This document shows, piece after piece, positions 15,201 to 25,599 of a stretch of 64,000 nucleotides of DNA (the first letter of the stretch is position 1; each line of letters starts with the position of its first letter). A model generated the notes under the pieces. It was not told the DNA's origin. It made no database searches and saw only the letters and a program-made list of their open reading frames with translations. Source of the stretch: Mactromeris polynyma. Taxonomy: Eukaryota; Mollusca; Bivalvia; Venerida; Mactridae. The stretch lies in contig JASFXZ010000040.1 in assembly GCA_032209605.1 (NCBI GenBank), positions 1,364,001-1,428,000 of the forward strand, written 5' to 3'. The position numbers were made by a program, and so were the translations under genes.

Positions 15201-18200
15201 CTTCATCATCACTCATTATAAGTAGTCGAGACAAAATTATCGGAAGTATGTACATCTTTCCAACTTGTTCAAACAGTTTAAAATGCTGGAGACATTAACA
15301 TGAAAACAAAATTAAGCAGGACCGTCTCACATAAATCCTTTGGGCGTTAGATTAAATAAAGAGTGGGGAATGGGTGTAACATAAAACTGAACAGAAGTAC
15401 AAGCACATACATTGTGTTATTTTCAAAATTCTTATCGTAATAATAATGTGTTTTCATCTCTGGTTTCAACTTTATTTAGATCAACCTTTGACGTATTTAA
15501 TAACTTGTTGTATGTAATAAATGGTGTATTTATTGTACATACAGTTGGAGATGATGTTTCTATGGGAGACCCAGATGATATACTTGATAGATTTATGGCT
15601 AAACAGAGATATAACAGGTAGGTGTTTGTTACTGTACATGGTAGAGACTATCCATTACTCACCTTGCTGTCTGTATAGTCACTGTGGTTTGTGATTTTCA
15701 CAACTTTTAAGTATTCTGAAGCTTGTGTAATTTTACACTTTTCAGAGGTTGTCAACTGAAAAACATTTGAGTGATTGATTAAGAAGCTTGGTCTGACCAA
15801 GTTCAAATACTTAAATAAAGTACTGGTACATTCAATACATACAGGCGTCGGCACAAAATGATGTTTGTCAATCTATTTGTACTATTTACTGCCAATTGGC
15901 TTCAAGCTTCAATATTGTTCAATCCTCCCTGCATTTCTTACTTTATTTGTATTTTATAACTTCTGCTCATGACCGGGGCAAAAGAAAAGTTAAGCATTCA
16001 TTGTGTTATGACTGACATGATCGCAAGCAATATTAATGTTTGTTATTATATTGACTATATTTAGGGGCATATATAGCAGGTATATCTTATATTGGTATTT
16101 TACATACTCTATAGCTCAACCTGGAATGTGTTCAAACTTTGTAGTTATTCCTTTAACTATGCTAGTTGTGTTGAAATTTATAGCTAGAATTTTAAGATCA
16201 TCATCTGTTAATTGACTATGTCTTGATTAATAAGTTACTAATCTATCAGCATGTTGTGAATTTGACCCTTTTGTCTATTACTAGTATGTTCTTGATTAAA
16301 TTCTCAATATTTAAAATCATCATTAGGAACACAATAGTGGTTGGGGTCATACTTTTGGGGCGATAATATCTGGTCTGGTTCTCAACTGCTTGAGCCTGTA
16401 AAGTGCATATTTATGTACTTCTAATTTTTCTGTATTTGGAAAGGTGTTGTGTGTGCACATAAACATTTCCATTTTTCAAGTGTTGTAAAAACTGGATAAA
16501 ATAACTTGTGCACCTGTCAATAATATATGTGTTGTATTCTGGATAGATTGTGTCGATATCAAATTCCTATGATATTTGCATGCTATATTTGATGCATTTG
16601 GAACTTAGAATTTCAAGTTTATGATATCCACGCTGTATTTCATGCAATTGAGCATTGGTAATTCAAGTCCGTAGATATCCATTCTCTACCATCGCCCTTG
16701 ACTGTGGTTAAGGCATCCGCATTGGGAGCAGGTGGTCGAAGGTTTGAATCTTGGTCGGTGTCTGTTCTGATATGACCCGTTGGTGAGCCGCCAGCTAGTG
16801 GTATAATATGTTACCATGTGCCTACTTGCCTGGTGCCTGGCATTAAAGGATAGAAAACAGAAAGTAAATGTGCTCAGAAAGTAGTTGTCTCATAAGTCTG
16901 ACTGGCCCTTTTAGTAGGATTGACACTATAATTAATAAACACTTTACACGTTTTCTGTATTCAATAATTACTGGTACTTCCTGCCCTTTGATGTTTGATT
17001 ACTGGTACTTCCTGCGATTGGTGTTTGATTACTGGTACTTCCTGCCCTTTGATAGTTGATTACTGGTACTTCCTGCCCTTTGATAGTTGATTACCGGTAC
17101 TTCCTGCCCTTTGATAGTTGATTACTGGTACTTCCTGCCCTTTGATAGTTGATTACTGGTACTTCCTGCCCTTTGATAGTTGATTACTGGTACTTCCTGC
17201 CCTTTGATAGTTGATTACTGGTACTTCCTGCCCTTTGATAGTTGATTACTGGTACTTCCTGCCCTTTGATAGTTGATTACTGGTACTTCCTGCCCTTTGA
17301 TAGTTGATTACCGGTACTTCCTGCCCTTTGATAGTTGATTACTGGTACTTCCTGCCCTTTGATAGTTGATTACTGGTACTTCCTGCCCTTTGATAGTTGA
17401 TTACTGGTACTTCCTGCCCTTTGATAGTTGATTACCAGTACTTCCTGCCCTTTGATATTTGATTACTGGTACTTCCTGCCCTTTGATATTTGATTACTGG
17501 TACTTCCTGCCCTTTGATGTTTGATTACTGGTTCTTCCTGCCCTTTGATGTTTGATTACTGGTACTTCCTGCCCTTTGATATTTAATTACTGGTACTTCC
17601 TGCCCTTTGATATTTATGCTATATTTGATGACTGTAGGAGATCAGTGTGCTCCATCTGTTCACCTAAAGCACCTAAAGGAAAGCATATATGTGTAGATGG
17701 GTAAGGAATGCACACACATGTATAGTAATCATGCTTAATTAACATAAAATAGTTCATAGGTTCCCACTTTTTATAATATAAAACACCGTAATTGGCTTAA
17801 ATTCTTCTTGAGTATGAAGATGCCCAAATGGTAGCATTGCACTCCATTCCTTCATTTATTTAATTTTATTTTTGAAATTGGAAACCTTGGTATAACCTTA
17901 AGTCACATATTGGTGCCATGTCTTTGATTATTTCTGTGTAAATAAATAATGTTATTGGAAGTTTACAAAGAATTAAAAGGCGGCAAAGCCTAAGCCTGTT
18001 TGATAAAATCATTAATAGCAAATACAGATACTGCATTATTGCATTAATTAACTGAAATATTAATATTAATTGGGTTGTGAGACATTATTCTATAGTGAGT
18101 CAGTAGTTGAGTATATATAGCAAGTATAGGGTTAGAAAGCTGGTAGCACTTTTCTCCTCAATAATATTATTTGAATAGCTTTTAACAAAAAATTTAATTC

Positions 18201-19465
18201 AGGCATTCAATTAACATTCGCTTGACTAAATATAAAGGCTCAAATCCTGTCTGTATATGTGACAATTACTTGATCCTAACTTGACCTTTGTTTTGGCTAG
18301 TTTGAGACATATTCCATGCGTCAGTCACACACAGATGACTCATTGATGTACTAGATGTACCAAGTGTACATTTACTAGGATCTCATAGTGACTGGAAATA
18401 ACATACCATTGTAGTTTTGTTCATACATTATGGCACTTAGTCTGGTCTTCTGGTGAACTTTTTTATTGATATTCCATAAAGTGTTCTTTTGTTTACTTAG
18501 TCCAGAGTGAGATTACTGTTCCATACAACTGTTCCATACAACTGATCATACGTTAAGTGTTTGATCAAACCATTCCAGGTTGAGTTTTATTTGCAGTGAG
18601 CTAAGTTATTGTACAATAGTTTGTTGGCTACATAGAGTTGGTTTGTGATATGAATGATAAATGGGGGATAACTCTGAGTAGCATACAAAATGTTCAGTGT
18701 CAGATTGATGTTTTCTATTGGGTCCTAAACATAGGAAAACATTATGAGTTAAATTGCCCACAAGACTTGAAAGTATTGGCTAGTGTCCTGGTGTTTACTG
18801 TAAGATTTGTATTATTCTGTGAAATGTAGAGCTAGTACATGTAGCTTGAGGCCATATAACATGTCTGTTTTTTTATTAATTTTTATATCAAATAGTGTTA
18901 TTCGTTTCTTTAACCTTGACGATTTTATATCCATTTTCTTATTTTACAGCTAAACTAATACTAGTATTCTTATCTTTCTTGTGTACTTTTACCACTTGTT
19001 GCAGTATTTACTATCTATTCTGAAAATAGTGTCTAGTATCAAAGATCTTCATTAATTATTGTGCCCCAACAAAGTGGGGGGGGGGGGGGAGGCACTGAGA
19101 GTTACCTTTGTTCTAAATAACATAACTGCCTTTGTTTCACAAATCAGCCATTTAAATGTTATTGATAAGCTGAAATCCATCTCGTAGAATTATATTTTAC
19201 TATATTTGGTCATGTTTCTGTTGAATAATAGCAAATATATATTTCCTCTTTGGATGTTAAAATTGACGCAAAAGAACCATAAAGCCATTACTACCACAAT
19301 GCTTCTTGTAATATATTGTTGAATGTATGTTAAACTCACCAAATGTATGATTAGATACTTATGATAAGCCAATCCTATATTGTTGTTTGTGTGTATTTCA
19401 GACCGCCGTCAGGACAGACATTACAAGATGACTCATGGCTTCGACCTGGAAGTAAAGTAGTGTGA
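93..19465 (+). CDS. CSPP1: Centrosome and spindle pole-associated protein 1 (3' part, multi-exon)
   Basis: CSPP1 is a coiled-coil microtubule-associated protein of centrosomes, spindle poles and ciliary axonemes. I joined exons 93-233, 704-733, 800-859, 3554-3652, 4727-4766, 5208-5296, 5833-5879, 7842-7963, 8628-8759, 9268-9300, 9801-9842, 11633-11728, 14376-14476, 15031-15127, 15545-15617 and 19402-19465. All have AG/GT borders and the phases add up to an open frame of about 421 residues ending in TGA. Conserved family blocks appear in order: a basic/acidic coiled coil; SPPVPA; LASMRKQLQNERRRVE; DVFDPRTIQ; QQFNELKFK; LEAQQDAMLRQQEEQLR; SNSAFIG; RKNEERLRRLNQ; DPDDI; and the terminal SWLRPG. 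The order and spacing match the C-terminal third of vertebrate CSPP1. The N-terminal part lies before the window. The gene converges with PREB. Exon joins are predicted by eye, and small alternative exons may be missing. Confidence 0.93.
704..733 (+). CDS. CSPP1: CSPP1 candidate 30-bp microexon
   Basis: Exactly ten codons (TLKRAAMKHG) lie between a tag acceptor and a gtaagc donor, phase 0 on both sides, so inclusion or skipping keeps the frame. Support is splice-site shape and phase only. Confidence 0.5.
800..859 (+). CDS. CSPP1: CSPP1 exon with SPPVPA motif
   Basis: Twenty codons between gatttacag and gtagacc, encoding REDADRERLKSPPVPAVKAK. The S-P-P-V-P-A run after the charged helix is a recognisable CSPP1 block. 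Confidence 0.85.
1729..1893 (+). repeat. Short inverted-terminus element (MITE-like), copy A
   Basis: A ~165-bp intronic segment bounded by aggcatgagaatttt and, as near reverse complement, attctcatgtctg. The interior (gatgctcgcaagggc, cagatgcttaaaagc) recurs at 24,589-24,726, and an internally deleted, inverted relative lies at 23,595-23,691. Terminal inverted repeats, small size and no ORF suggest a non-autonomous DNA element. Confidence 0.7.
2013..2283 (+). repeat. Three-copy ~90-bp tandem repeat
   Basis: Units start with gtgggagacataacgggg at about 2013, 2102 and 2193. They are 89-91 bp and nearly identical; one carries an extra TA. The array lies in a CSPP1 intron and I see no coding content. 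Confidence 0.93.
3554..3652 (+). CDS. CSPP1: CSPP1 exon, Ser/Pro/Arg-rich linker
   Basis: A 99-bp phase-0 exon between cacttcag and gtataaat, encoding a low-complexity linker starting TSDERGASPPLPAQRR. Local GC is clearly higher than in the flanking introns, as expected for coding sequence. Confidence 0.8.
4317..4480 (+). repeat. tRNA-derived SINE-like fragment
   Basis: Intronic sequence with an A-box-like tagtgcaggggatagg and, about 45 bp on, a degenerate B-box-like ggatcaaatct. It resembles 28,035-28,195 in layout and wording (gtgcaggg, cctgag), as expected for two diverged copies of a tRNA-related SINE. No clear tail or target duplication is visible. Confidence 0.5.
4727..4766 (+). CDS. 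CSPP1: CSPP1 short linker exon
   Basis: A 40-bp exon (PTPAQEPSSNRPN plus one base) between tctgcag and gtatgta. Its phase-1 end joins exactly to the next exon to make SS at the junction. Confidence 0.75.
5208..5296 (+). CDS. CSPP1: CSPP1 exon: LASMRKQLQNERRRVE coiled coil
   Basis: An 89-bp exon between gtttctag and gtaagtaa. The helix LASMRKQLQNERRRVEDAL is one of the best-conserved CSPP1 segments (vertebrate counterpart: an L-x-E-M-R-K-Q-L helix). Confidence 0.9.
5833..5879 (+). CDS. CSPP1: CSPP1 exon: DVFDPRTIQ
   Basis: A 47-bp exon after ttatttcag, encoding NSPDVFDPRTIQRPP. The donor gttagt at 5880 is the only nearby donor that joins in frame to the next exon. Confidence 0.82.
7842..7963 (+). 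CDS. CSPP1: CSPP1 exon: QQFNELKFK
   Basis: A 122-bp exon between tcctacag and gtaggtca. It ends in NARNLQQFNELKFK, matching the family F-N-E-L-K block. Phases 2 in and 1 out agree with both neighbours. Confidence 0.9.
8628..8759 (+). CDS. CSPP1: CSPP1 exon: LEAQQDAMLRQQEEQLR
   Basis: A 132-bp exon between acctgtag and gtaggtgt. It carries TLEAQQDAMLRQQEEQLRSL, corresponding to the family L-E-x-Q-Q-x-A-L-L-R-x-Q-Q helix. Confidence 0.92.
9268..9300 (+). CDS. CSPP1: CSPP1 short exon YRPSSAPNPL
   Basis: A 33-bp symmetric phase-1 exon between tatacag and gtatgtga. Because it is symmetric it could be skipped without a frameshift. Confidence 0.7.
   Translation, partial: VIVHQALPIL
9801..9842 (+). 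CDS. CSPP1: CSPP1 short exon KEEKGERTPSSLS
   Basis: A 42-bp symmetric phase-1 exon between gttatcag and gtatgttc, encoding a charged Ser/Pro linker. It is another potential cassette exon. Confidence 0.72.
11633..11728 (+). CDS. CSPP1: CSPP1 exon ending SNSAFIG
   Basis: A 96-bp symmetric phase-1 exon between tataccag and gtttgtgt. It ends in SQLASNSAFI(G), matching a short conserved D/N-S-A-F-I-G block of CSPP1. Confidence 0.88.
12090..12450 (+). repeat. Dispersed repeat, aacgccacatac family (copy 1)
   Basis: Intronic AC/G-rich block starting ggaacgccacatacttaaga and containing cacagaccccaggg, gtgcaaggaatggtctggc and a run of short G tracts. The same order of words recurs at 57,340-57,510 and, more degenerate, at 38,660-38,850. 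No ORF is present. Confidence 0.6.
13237..13401 (+). repeat. TIR element, acagtaaaatctc type (intronic copy)
   Basis: The left end acagtaaaatctcaataa and right end gaggttttactgt are inverted repeats, with internal gaccac/gtggtc motifs. A second copy is at 56,041-56,244. Ends of this CAGTAAAACCTC form are typical of pogo/Tigger-like MITEs; that assignment is inferred from the termini only. Confidence 0.72.
13631..13980 (+). repeat. Hairpin-capped dispersed repeat
   Basis: Begins with the palindrome atgccctcaccattc / gaatggtgaagaggcat, followed by acccctgtcggtccttctgt. An opposite-strand relative ends at 26,082. Two internal copies of aattggttt(c/t)(c/t)gatcaataac lie at about 13,708 and 13,865. 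The palindrome-at-one-end layout recalls Helitron-type non-autonomous elements of bivalves, but no Helitron ends were established. Confidence 0.5.
14376..14476 (+). CDS. CSPP1: CSPP1 exon, Arg-rich
   Basis: A 101-bp exon between tgatcag and gtatgtgt. An acidic stretch (NHFPEDFEDM) is followed by the basic run ARARRRAGYSPR, like the RERRR segment of vertebrate homologues. Confidence 0.85.
15031..15127 (+). CDS. CSPP1: CSPP1 exon: RKNEERLRRLNQ
   Basis: A 97-bp exon between tattgcag and gtgcgtat, encoding ASLDVERIQRKNEERLRRLN. This is the most diagnostic CSPP1 block (V-D/E-x-x-R-x-x-N-E-E-R-x-R-R-L-N). Confidence 0.93.
15545..15617 (+). CDS. CSPP1: CSPP1 exon: DPDDILDRFM
   Basis: A 73-bp exon between catacag and gtaggtgt, encoding GDPDDILDRFMAKQRYNR. 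The D-P-D-D-I motif is conserved near the CSPP1 C terminus. Confidence 0.88.
16690..16862 (+). repeat. tRNA-derived SINE-like element
   Basis: A tRNA-like head (gtggttaaggcatccgcat) and B-box-like ggtttgaatct about 45 bp downstream, then a non-tRNA body (gagccgccagctagtgg) and an A-rich end near 16,850. This is consistent with an RNA polymerase III-derived SINE in a CSPP1 intron. Confidence 0.55.
16966..17614 (+). repeat. 31-bp minisatellite, about 21 copies
   Basis: The consensus unit contains gattactggtacttcctgcc followed by ctttgatagtt; it is 31 bp. Central units are almost invariant, while edge units differ (tgatgttt, tgatattt, ccggtac variants), as expected for expansion from the middle. 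The array lies in the last CSPP1 introns, immediately before a candidate cassette exon. Confidence 0.96.
17638..17700 (+). CDS. CSPP1: Candidate CSPP1 cassette exon (21 aa)
   Basis: A 63-bp open segment lies between gactgtag and gtaaggaa. It is phase 2 at both ends, so it fits exactly between the DPDDI exon and the last exon without changing frame. It would insert RSVCSICSPKAPKGKHICVD, including a CxxC pair and a third Cys. It begins about 20 bp after the 31-bp minisatellite. It could be an optional exon or a chance open stretch; transcript data are needed. Confidence 0.4.
19050..19110. repeat. Poly-G hairpin
   Basis: gtgccccaac ... 13-14 consecutive G ... aggcac forms a stem-loop. It resembles the hairpin caps at 13,631 and 26,052. 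It lies in the last CSPP1 intron. Confidence 0.6.
19402..19465 (+). CDS. CSPP1: CSPP1 terminal exon: SWLRPG, stop
   Basis: After gtatttcag the frame reads PPSGQTLQDDSWLRPGSKVV and a TGA at 19463-19465. The W-L-R-P-G motif is a CSPP1 C-terminal signature; vertebrate proteins continue further, so this C terminus is shorter. Confidence 0.9.
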
Positions 19466-22450
19466 GGCTTATATGTTGTATGCATATTCCTGGCATCTTC
19501 CAAACTCTCGACTCAAGTGCCCTTTACTTGCACCATTTACATATCATACTCTTAAATACTTCAGAGAACACAAATATAGACACACGCCTTGCTAATATGT
19601 TAATTTAATAATGAGGGACAGTTTTAATTAATACAAATGTAGTATGAAAATTGACATAAACTGGTTGTGAGAACTGGTATATATGTCATTTATACTGAAT
19701 GATTCCATTTTATGTAACTGATGTCTTGAAAGAAATTGGAATTCTACGCTGATATTCAACAAATGTTTGCATGACACAAGTGAGGTTTTATAGATAATCT
19801 CACATATTCTGCTGGACCTGAACAGTTGTAAACACAGATTGTCATCTGCAAATTGTGACAAAACAACTTATGATTCGGTACATTGACATAGTTTCGGATT
19901 TCGATGTTAATGTGCTCCTTAAAGTACTATTATGTAGTTAGTTATTCTGTGTTTTTATTCTTCAATGTAATATCATTTATTTTTGATTTTTTTATGCAAA
20001 TTTGAATGAACATCCCTTCTTGAAATTGTGTTGCTCATACTGATAATGTATGTATGCAGATTTTGAATATGAACTGTGGTCGTGTTTAATTAATGAGATT
20101 GAATAGTAATTATACAAAGATCATTGTTAGGCATGCAGTAACTAATGATAGCATAATTTAGGTCTGCATTTAACTTTTAAAAGTTGGTTGTGACTAAACA
20201 ATTTGCTATGGTATTTAATATATTTTATGTTAAATTCCACTAGCCACTTGCCATTTTTATGAATGTTGATAAATACATTTCATTTGAAAACTGACAAATA
20301 TTTTTGTATTGTAATGCTTTTTCAGTCCATTTCAAAAGTATTTTTTGTTATAGAATAAAATTACAATCTACAAAATATAAATCATGGAAGTAGGATACAG
20401 GAAACTGTACCGGAACAATTGAAATTTTCAGTCTTGATTTTATAACTATTCAGAAAATTCCTGTAGTGACTTGTTTAGATGGCATAAGATTTTCAGCATG
20501 TTAAGATATCAGGCTTATTGTACCCTGTGATATATTATATGGTCAGTGTATGTAAATAGTGCTATTTTTGTTTAAATTTAATTGTATATGTTAAAACTGT
20601 GGTTGAATTGTTGAATCACAAGGCAATCAGGATTTACAGACTTTGATGACAGTTTAGATATTTTGACTGGCTGAGTATCAAAGCATTATTCCTGATGTAT
20701 AGTGCTTCATACTTAGTATATGAAGCATTGATATTTAAATAATTTCTCGAGTTGGTCTGATGTGTCTGATAGTGTTGGTATAATATTATGTAGAATGAAT
20801 TAAATTTACAGTAAATGAAAAAGGAATTATTTTTCAGTCTGGTAAGACTTGCTCTATTTGGCCATTTCTGAATTCCATTGTTTTTGTCAAGTTCTGTCAG
20901 TATCATTTTGTTGGATATTTCTTTATGAATTGTTTGAAATGTGACTCACTGATATTATTTATGACAGTCAGTATATATATCATTATCACTACAATATGAA
21001 ATATGGTATACTTAGTACATTTAATAACGCACAATGTGGGATTTCTAAATTTTTAGTGACTGACATTTAGGATAAAAGAAATGAACTTGACACTACATTA
21101 TTGCATGTGTATGCAGAAGATAAGGACATTTCATGACAATTGACAAGTATTTAAATAAAAAATTAGTTTCAAAAGTAATAAAAAGAAATTTAATGAAGTA
21201 TGGTTGGTAAAACATTGTGCGTTTTTAAATGTACCGAGTATAAAATAGAAACAAAGGCAATCAATGATGGTTGTCTCAAGTTTCACATCAACTTCCATTA
21301 ACTGAAATAATAATTTATTGAATATTACAATGTTATCATTAGAACATATCATACATGCTGTCATCTCTACTTATCTACATTGTATGTTATTGATTTAGAG
21401 TGCATGTATTATATAGAATGTAAATAGTTTATTTATTTATCAAAGATATCTGTGATGACTCGACTTATGTTGTATTTTGTTTCCGTCCAGTTTAGTGCAT
21501 ATATTTTTTTCATTTTACTTATCCTATTTGATTATTTTTGCGTATTATTTCATTTGTTCTAGTGAATATATTTGTATTATAAAATGAGTAGAGTGCGGAT
21601 ATATGAAGAGCAACTGGTGTCAATAAATTAATGTCTGCATTTTATCCTTGAAAATAATTTTTCTTTGTAAATGTACACTAACAAGTTTTCATTGATATTT
21701 ATTTCATTTTGAGTCTAGTTAGCCATTTTGTCCACGAGGACATAGAGACTAGTAGATTTTATTTAAAATTCATTGGAGACAAATTTCTTAAAAGTATGCA
21801 ATACATTATGATTGGTTATGTTCTGCTGGTATAAAACTTGAACTATGATTATATTGAAAAGTTCTCTAACTCATTCAAGGAGTTTTGCTGTTATTATAAA
21901 CTATAATTCTATAACTGAATATAAATTAAAACTTTTATCATGAAATTGCCGGTAAATGCTGGTGAATGTGCCAAGATGTTACATCAATATCACAAGAAAC
22001 TTTCTATGTTTTACAAAAATCATATTTGATATCATAATCATTTATATTAATAGTTTAAGCAAAACTTATCGTTATAATTAAACCATTTCTACTGTTTTTA
22101 CTCTTTTTGTTACATAGAATGTCATGCTAACATCCTAATATACAATTGATGCAACTTCATTTTTACTTCCGATAAAGGACAAGTGAAACTGGTTCTTCTG
22201 CATTTATGTGCAGTCAACCTAGTTTCACGTTCATCCCAGGAAATATAGGTCATTATTTATGTAATAATTCTCTTTGTACATGTAAGTTTACTCAGTTCCT
22301 GTTAATATTGTTTAGTTGTGTTCATTTAGTTATTTCTGTAATATTTTGTATATTTTTGATCTTGTTTTAAAAATAAGGATATTTGTGAATTGTATAAATG
22401 CACTGTTTTTGTTATGTATAATTGAAAACCTTAAATATGAGAATAAACTT
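19466..22450 (+). other. CSPP1 3' UTR and downstream sequence
   Basis: AT-rich, no convincing ORF. Canonical AATAAA signals on the + strand occur at 20,354, 21,622 and 22,442, so several transcript ends are possible. Which one is used cannot be told from sequence. Confidence 0.45.
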
Positions 22451-23594
22451 TATCATTATATTCACCTAGTTTGTGTTTTATATTCATACGGGTCTAAAAC
22501 ATTTGATTTTGTGTGCTGTCAGTTACTCTTAAAACAGGTAGTTAACAATATATGCTGGAAATAAGGATTTATTTCTGGTAAAACTAAAAAGACGCATTAT
22601 CTCCTTGATGATTGAAGGATAGATTATGTCACAAACTGTTATACAAAGAATTTCGAATTTGTGTAGTTGCTGTTTCAATAAAGACCCTTTTTTGGTTTGA
22701 GTCAAGTATTAAAGAAGTACAACATGTATTAGCAAATTGCAACCATTGTTCTCATGTGCCCCAAGCAAGGTATTTAATGATACTACCGTACTTTATGTTA
22801 AGTAACTTGAAATAACTGAGTGGTTGGGTTCTTCCTGTAATCAAAATGGCATGCATTTCTTTCTCTACTTAGGTGTACAACAGTGTTGCGTCTTTCACAG
22901 TTTTTGATTAATATGCATACATACCAAAGTAATAAATGGTAACAGCTTTTCATTTTATGCACATTTCAACCATTTGAGATGTATCAATTTGGTGAGAAAG
23001 ACAAGTTGAGGTTGTCTAGTCATTCATTACGAATCAGGACTCAACTAGTAGATATAATAACTGATCTCCATTATAATTACATTCACTGAACACTACCAGT
23101 ATATCAAAATGATACAACAGCAATAGATGTCACACTCTGAGGTTGCATGTCTACCTGGCAAACAGACTTCACACCTAAACGTCTTACGTTGAACATTTGT
23201 GTTAAGTTTCATCGAAATCATATGAATCATTAAAAATTATAGCTGAGACACAGTGTTTCAGACATACGGACCAATATAAAGATGAACAGTATGATTACTG
23301 TATCTTCCATCAAGGGCACAAAATAATGATTTAAAAAATGATCCACAACACAAACAAAATATTTCACAAAATGCATAACTGATGATAAGGAATAACAACC
23401 CGAGTTCCTTTTTCTGCTGTTTTAATCAATTAATAAATTCCACTACCTGTGATGCGTAATAACAAAACCATACATGTATATATATCTAACAATGTAGAAA
23501 AAACATACAACACATAATGCTCGGATATGACATACCAAACAAAATGGCTGACAAAATCTGGACTTAATAATTATGAGTGGTTGAAACTATATCA

Positions 23595-23691
23595 GGCATG
23601 AGAATGCAAAATTTCAAAATCAGCTGAAATTTTGGCAAGGGGGCCGCTAAAGCTCCTGACTTCTAAGCATCTAAATTTTCATGCCTGCTAT
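23595..23691 (-). repeat. MITE-like element, short inverted copy C
   Basis: Bounded by aggcatgagaatgcaaaat and attttcatgcctgc. Its interior (aaaatcagctgaaatt, ttctaagcatct) matches copies A and B on the opposite strand, with the middle deleted. Confidence 0.6.
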
Positions 23692-24588
23692 ATGCTAAGA
23701 ATTCAGGGTTCAACATTCTTGATTGCACGTTGTCCAAAATAAAATAACCTTTCAATATCAGGATTTTATGCATATAAACCATGAAAAGACATCATCAACA
23801 ACGCTGGTGCAGTGAACATGCAATCAATTGGTAGACTTAAATTTAGGACAGTATTTCTGTGAAATAGGCACAGTCATTAACGACCAGTTAGTATACAGGT
23901 AGATTGTACCTCATAGTGTACTGGTTTATAACATTGTGATAAGAAAGTTTACATGATGAAATTATGAAACTTTTACAATGAAATCAATACATGTGCATAT
24001 TATGTACTGCAGGTAAAAACTAAGATTATGCATAGCAACTGATGCTTAGTCATACAACTCCGTACAAAATGATAAATTGGCATTAACCAATGATTGGATA
24101 TCAAACTATATGTTCACGTTTCAGACTTCCCGAGGACTCTATAGCACTGTAGTTTCCCAGCCCCTGATGTCAGTATGATATATACCACAACACTTGAATA
24201 TTCTGAGATCTCTTGTATTTTCAACCGTAGTATCAGCAGAATTACCCAGTGGTGTTCCTTCATAATTATATATAACAAATGTATTTACCAGTACAATATT
24301 TTCTATTTATGTAAAGATTTACAGAACCACTGTTCAACCTTATATGGTTAAAATTAAACATCTCCAAAGAGAAGGGTAATACCCCCCTCCTCTAAACTAA
24401 TCACTTTATGCACTGCTATCCCGGTGCTTGAAAAAAATTCTATGGAAGTTTCTGAAGCCAATAATATCAATGTGTGTATGACATCACATAGGAAGTACAG
24501 ACATGTGTAATTGGCAAAAAATCATGTCAGCTTAACATGCCGGCATTTTTTGAGAGTTATGAACAGCTAATGTAGGTTTGACAAGATC

Positions 24589-24726
24589 AGGCATGAGAAT
24601 TTTGATGCTCGCAAGGGCCGTTTTTGAGACAATTTAAGACATCTTAGATGCTTAAAAGCCAGAGCTTCAGCAGCCCATGGACCCCTTGCCGAATTTTCAG
24701 CTGAATTTGAAATTCTCATGCCTGCA
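24589..24726 (+). repeat. MITE-like element, copy B
   Basis: Starts aggcatgagaattttgat and ends gaaattctcatgcctgc, giving clean ~13-bp terminal inverted repeats. It shares gatgctcgcaagggc and agatgcttaaaagc with copy A at 1,729. Confidence 0.72.
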
Positions 24727-25354
24727 AGATAGAATACAGCAGTTTACAATTTTAGCATATATAACACAGAAGTTGTTGATGATATTGTTAGCTTATCAAT
24801 GTATACTATACAAAACACTATAGCTAACAGAATAATAAAATACATGAGAATGTCTCCTGTTAAAAATAAATTACAGCGACAACATAATGACAAATCATTT
24901 ATATCTACAACAGATAAAGACAATTAGAAAATTGTGTAGCCAAATGAAAAAATAAGCTCTGAATACTAGGTTATTACATTTTGACGGCATTTAAAATTGT
25001 ATTTTAAGAAAAAAAGAGCGCAAGTTTGACACATTTTGATAGTACTAAGCTAATCATGTGGATACTTTGAATTTGCAATCATACTATATAAGATGTCATC
25101 TTTTCTGAGATAAAAATTCAGGGGTATATTTGATGAACATTTGTAAATGTAAACCAATTAATGCAATTTAAACATTTTCAACAATAATTAATAGATGCAA
25201 TAAACAGAGATTTCCTGCAAAATTACAGCAGCTTCTGACAATTAACTTTTAGCAGAAATTTATAATACAAATTTAAAAAGTATGTGACTGAAGTTCTTTC
25301 TTTTTTTAAGTCGCAAACTTATTTATTTGTTTACTGTGCTTATTAAAAATGTTG

Positions 25355-25510
25355 ATATAATTATCATTAAAATTGGGTATTAAAGAAATGAGCATTATAT
25401 TAATAATCATACCTGGTACCTGGTATAAGACTTATAATTATCATTAAAATTGGGTATTAAAGAAATGAGCATTATATTAATAATCATACCTGGTACCTGG
25501 TATAAGACTA
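25355..25510 (+). repeat. 78-bp perfect tandem duplication
   Basis: The segment beginning ataattatcattaaaattg repeats after exactly 78 bp with no visible difference and ends at ctggtataagact. It looks very recent, or is an assembly artefact. Confidence 0.92.
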
Positions 25511-25599
25511 ACTACTATCAAACACAATTGCCTGGGATAAATGCACTAAGAATTTCAACATATGCATAAAAATAAATCCCCTTTTCTTATTTTATCTTA

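Noticed and set aside
16966..17614. CRISPR array
   Set aside because: Units are contiguous 31-bp repeats with no unique spacers, in a eukaryotic intron; it is a minisatellite.
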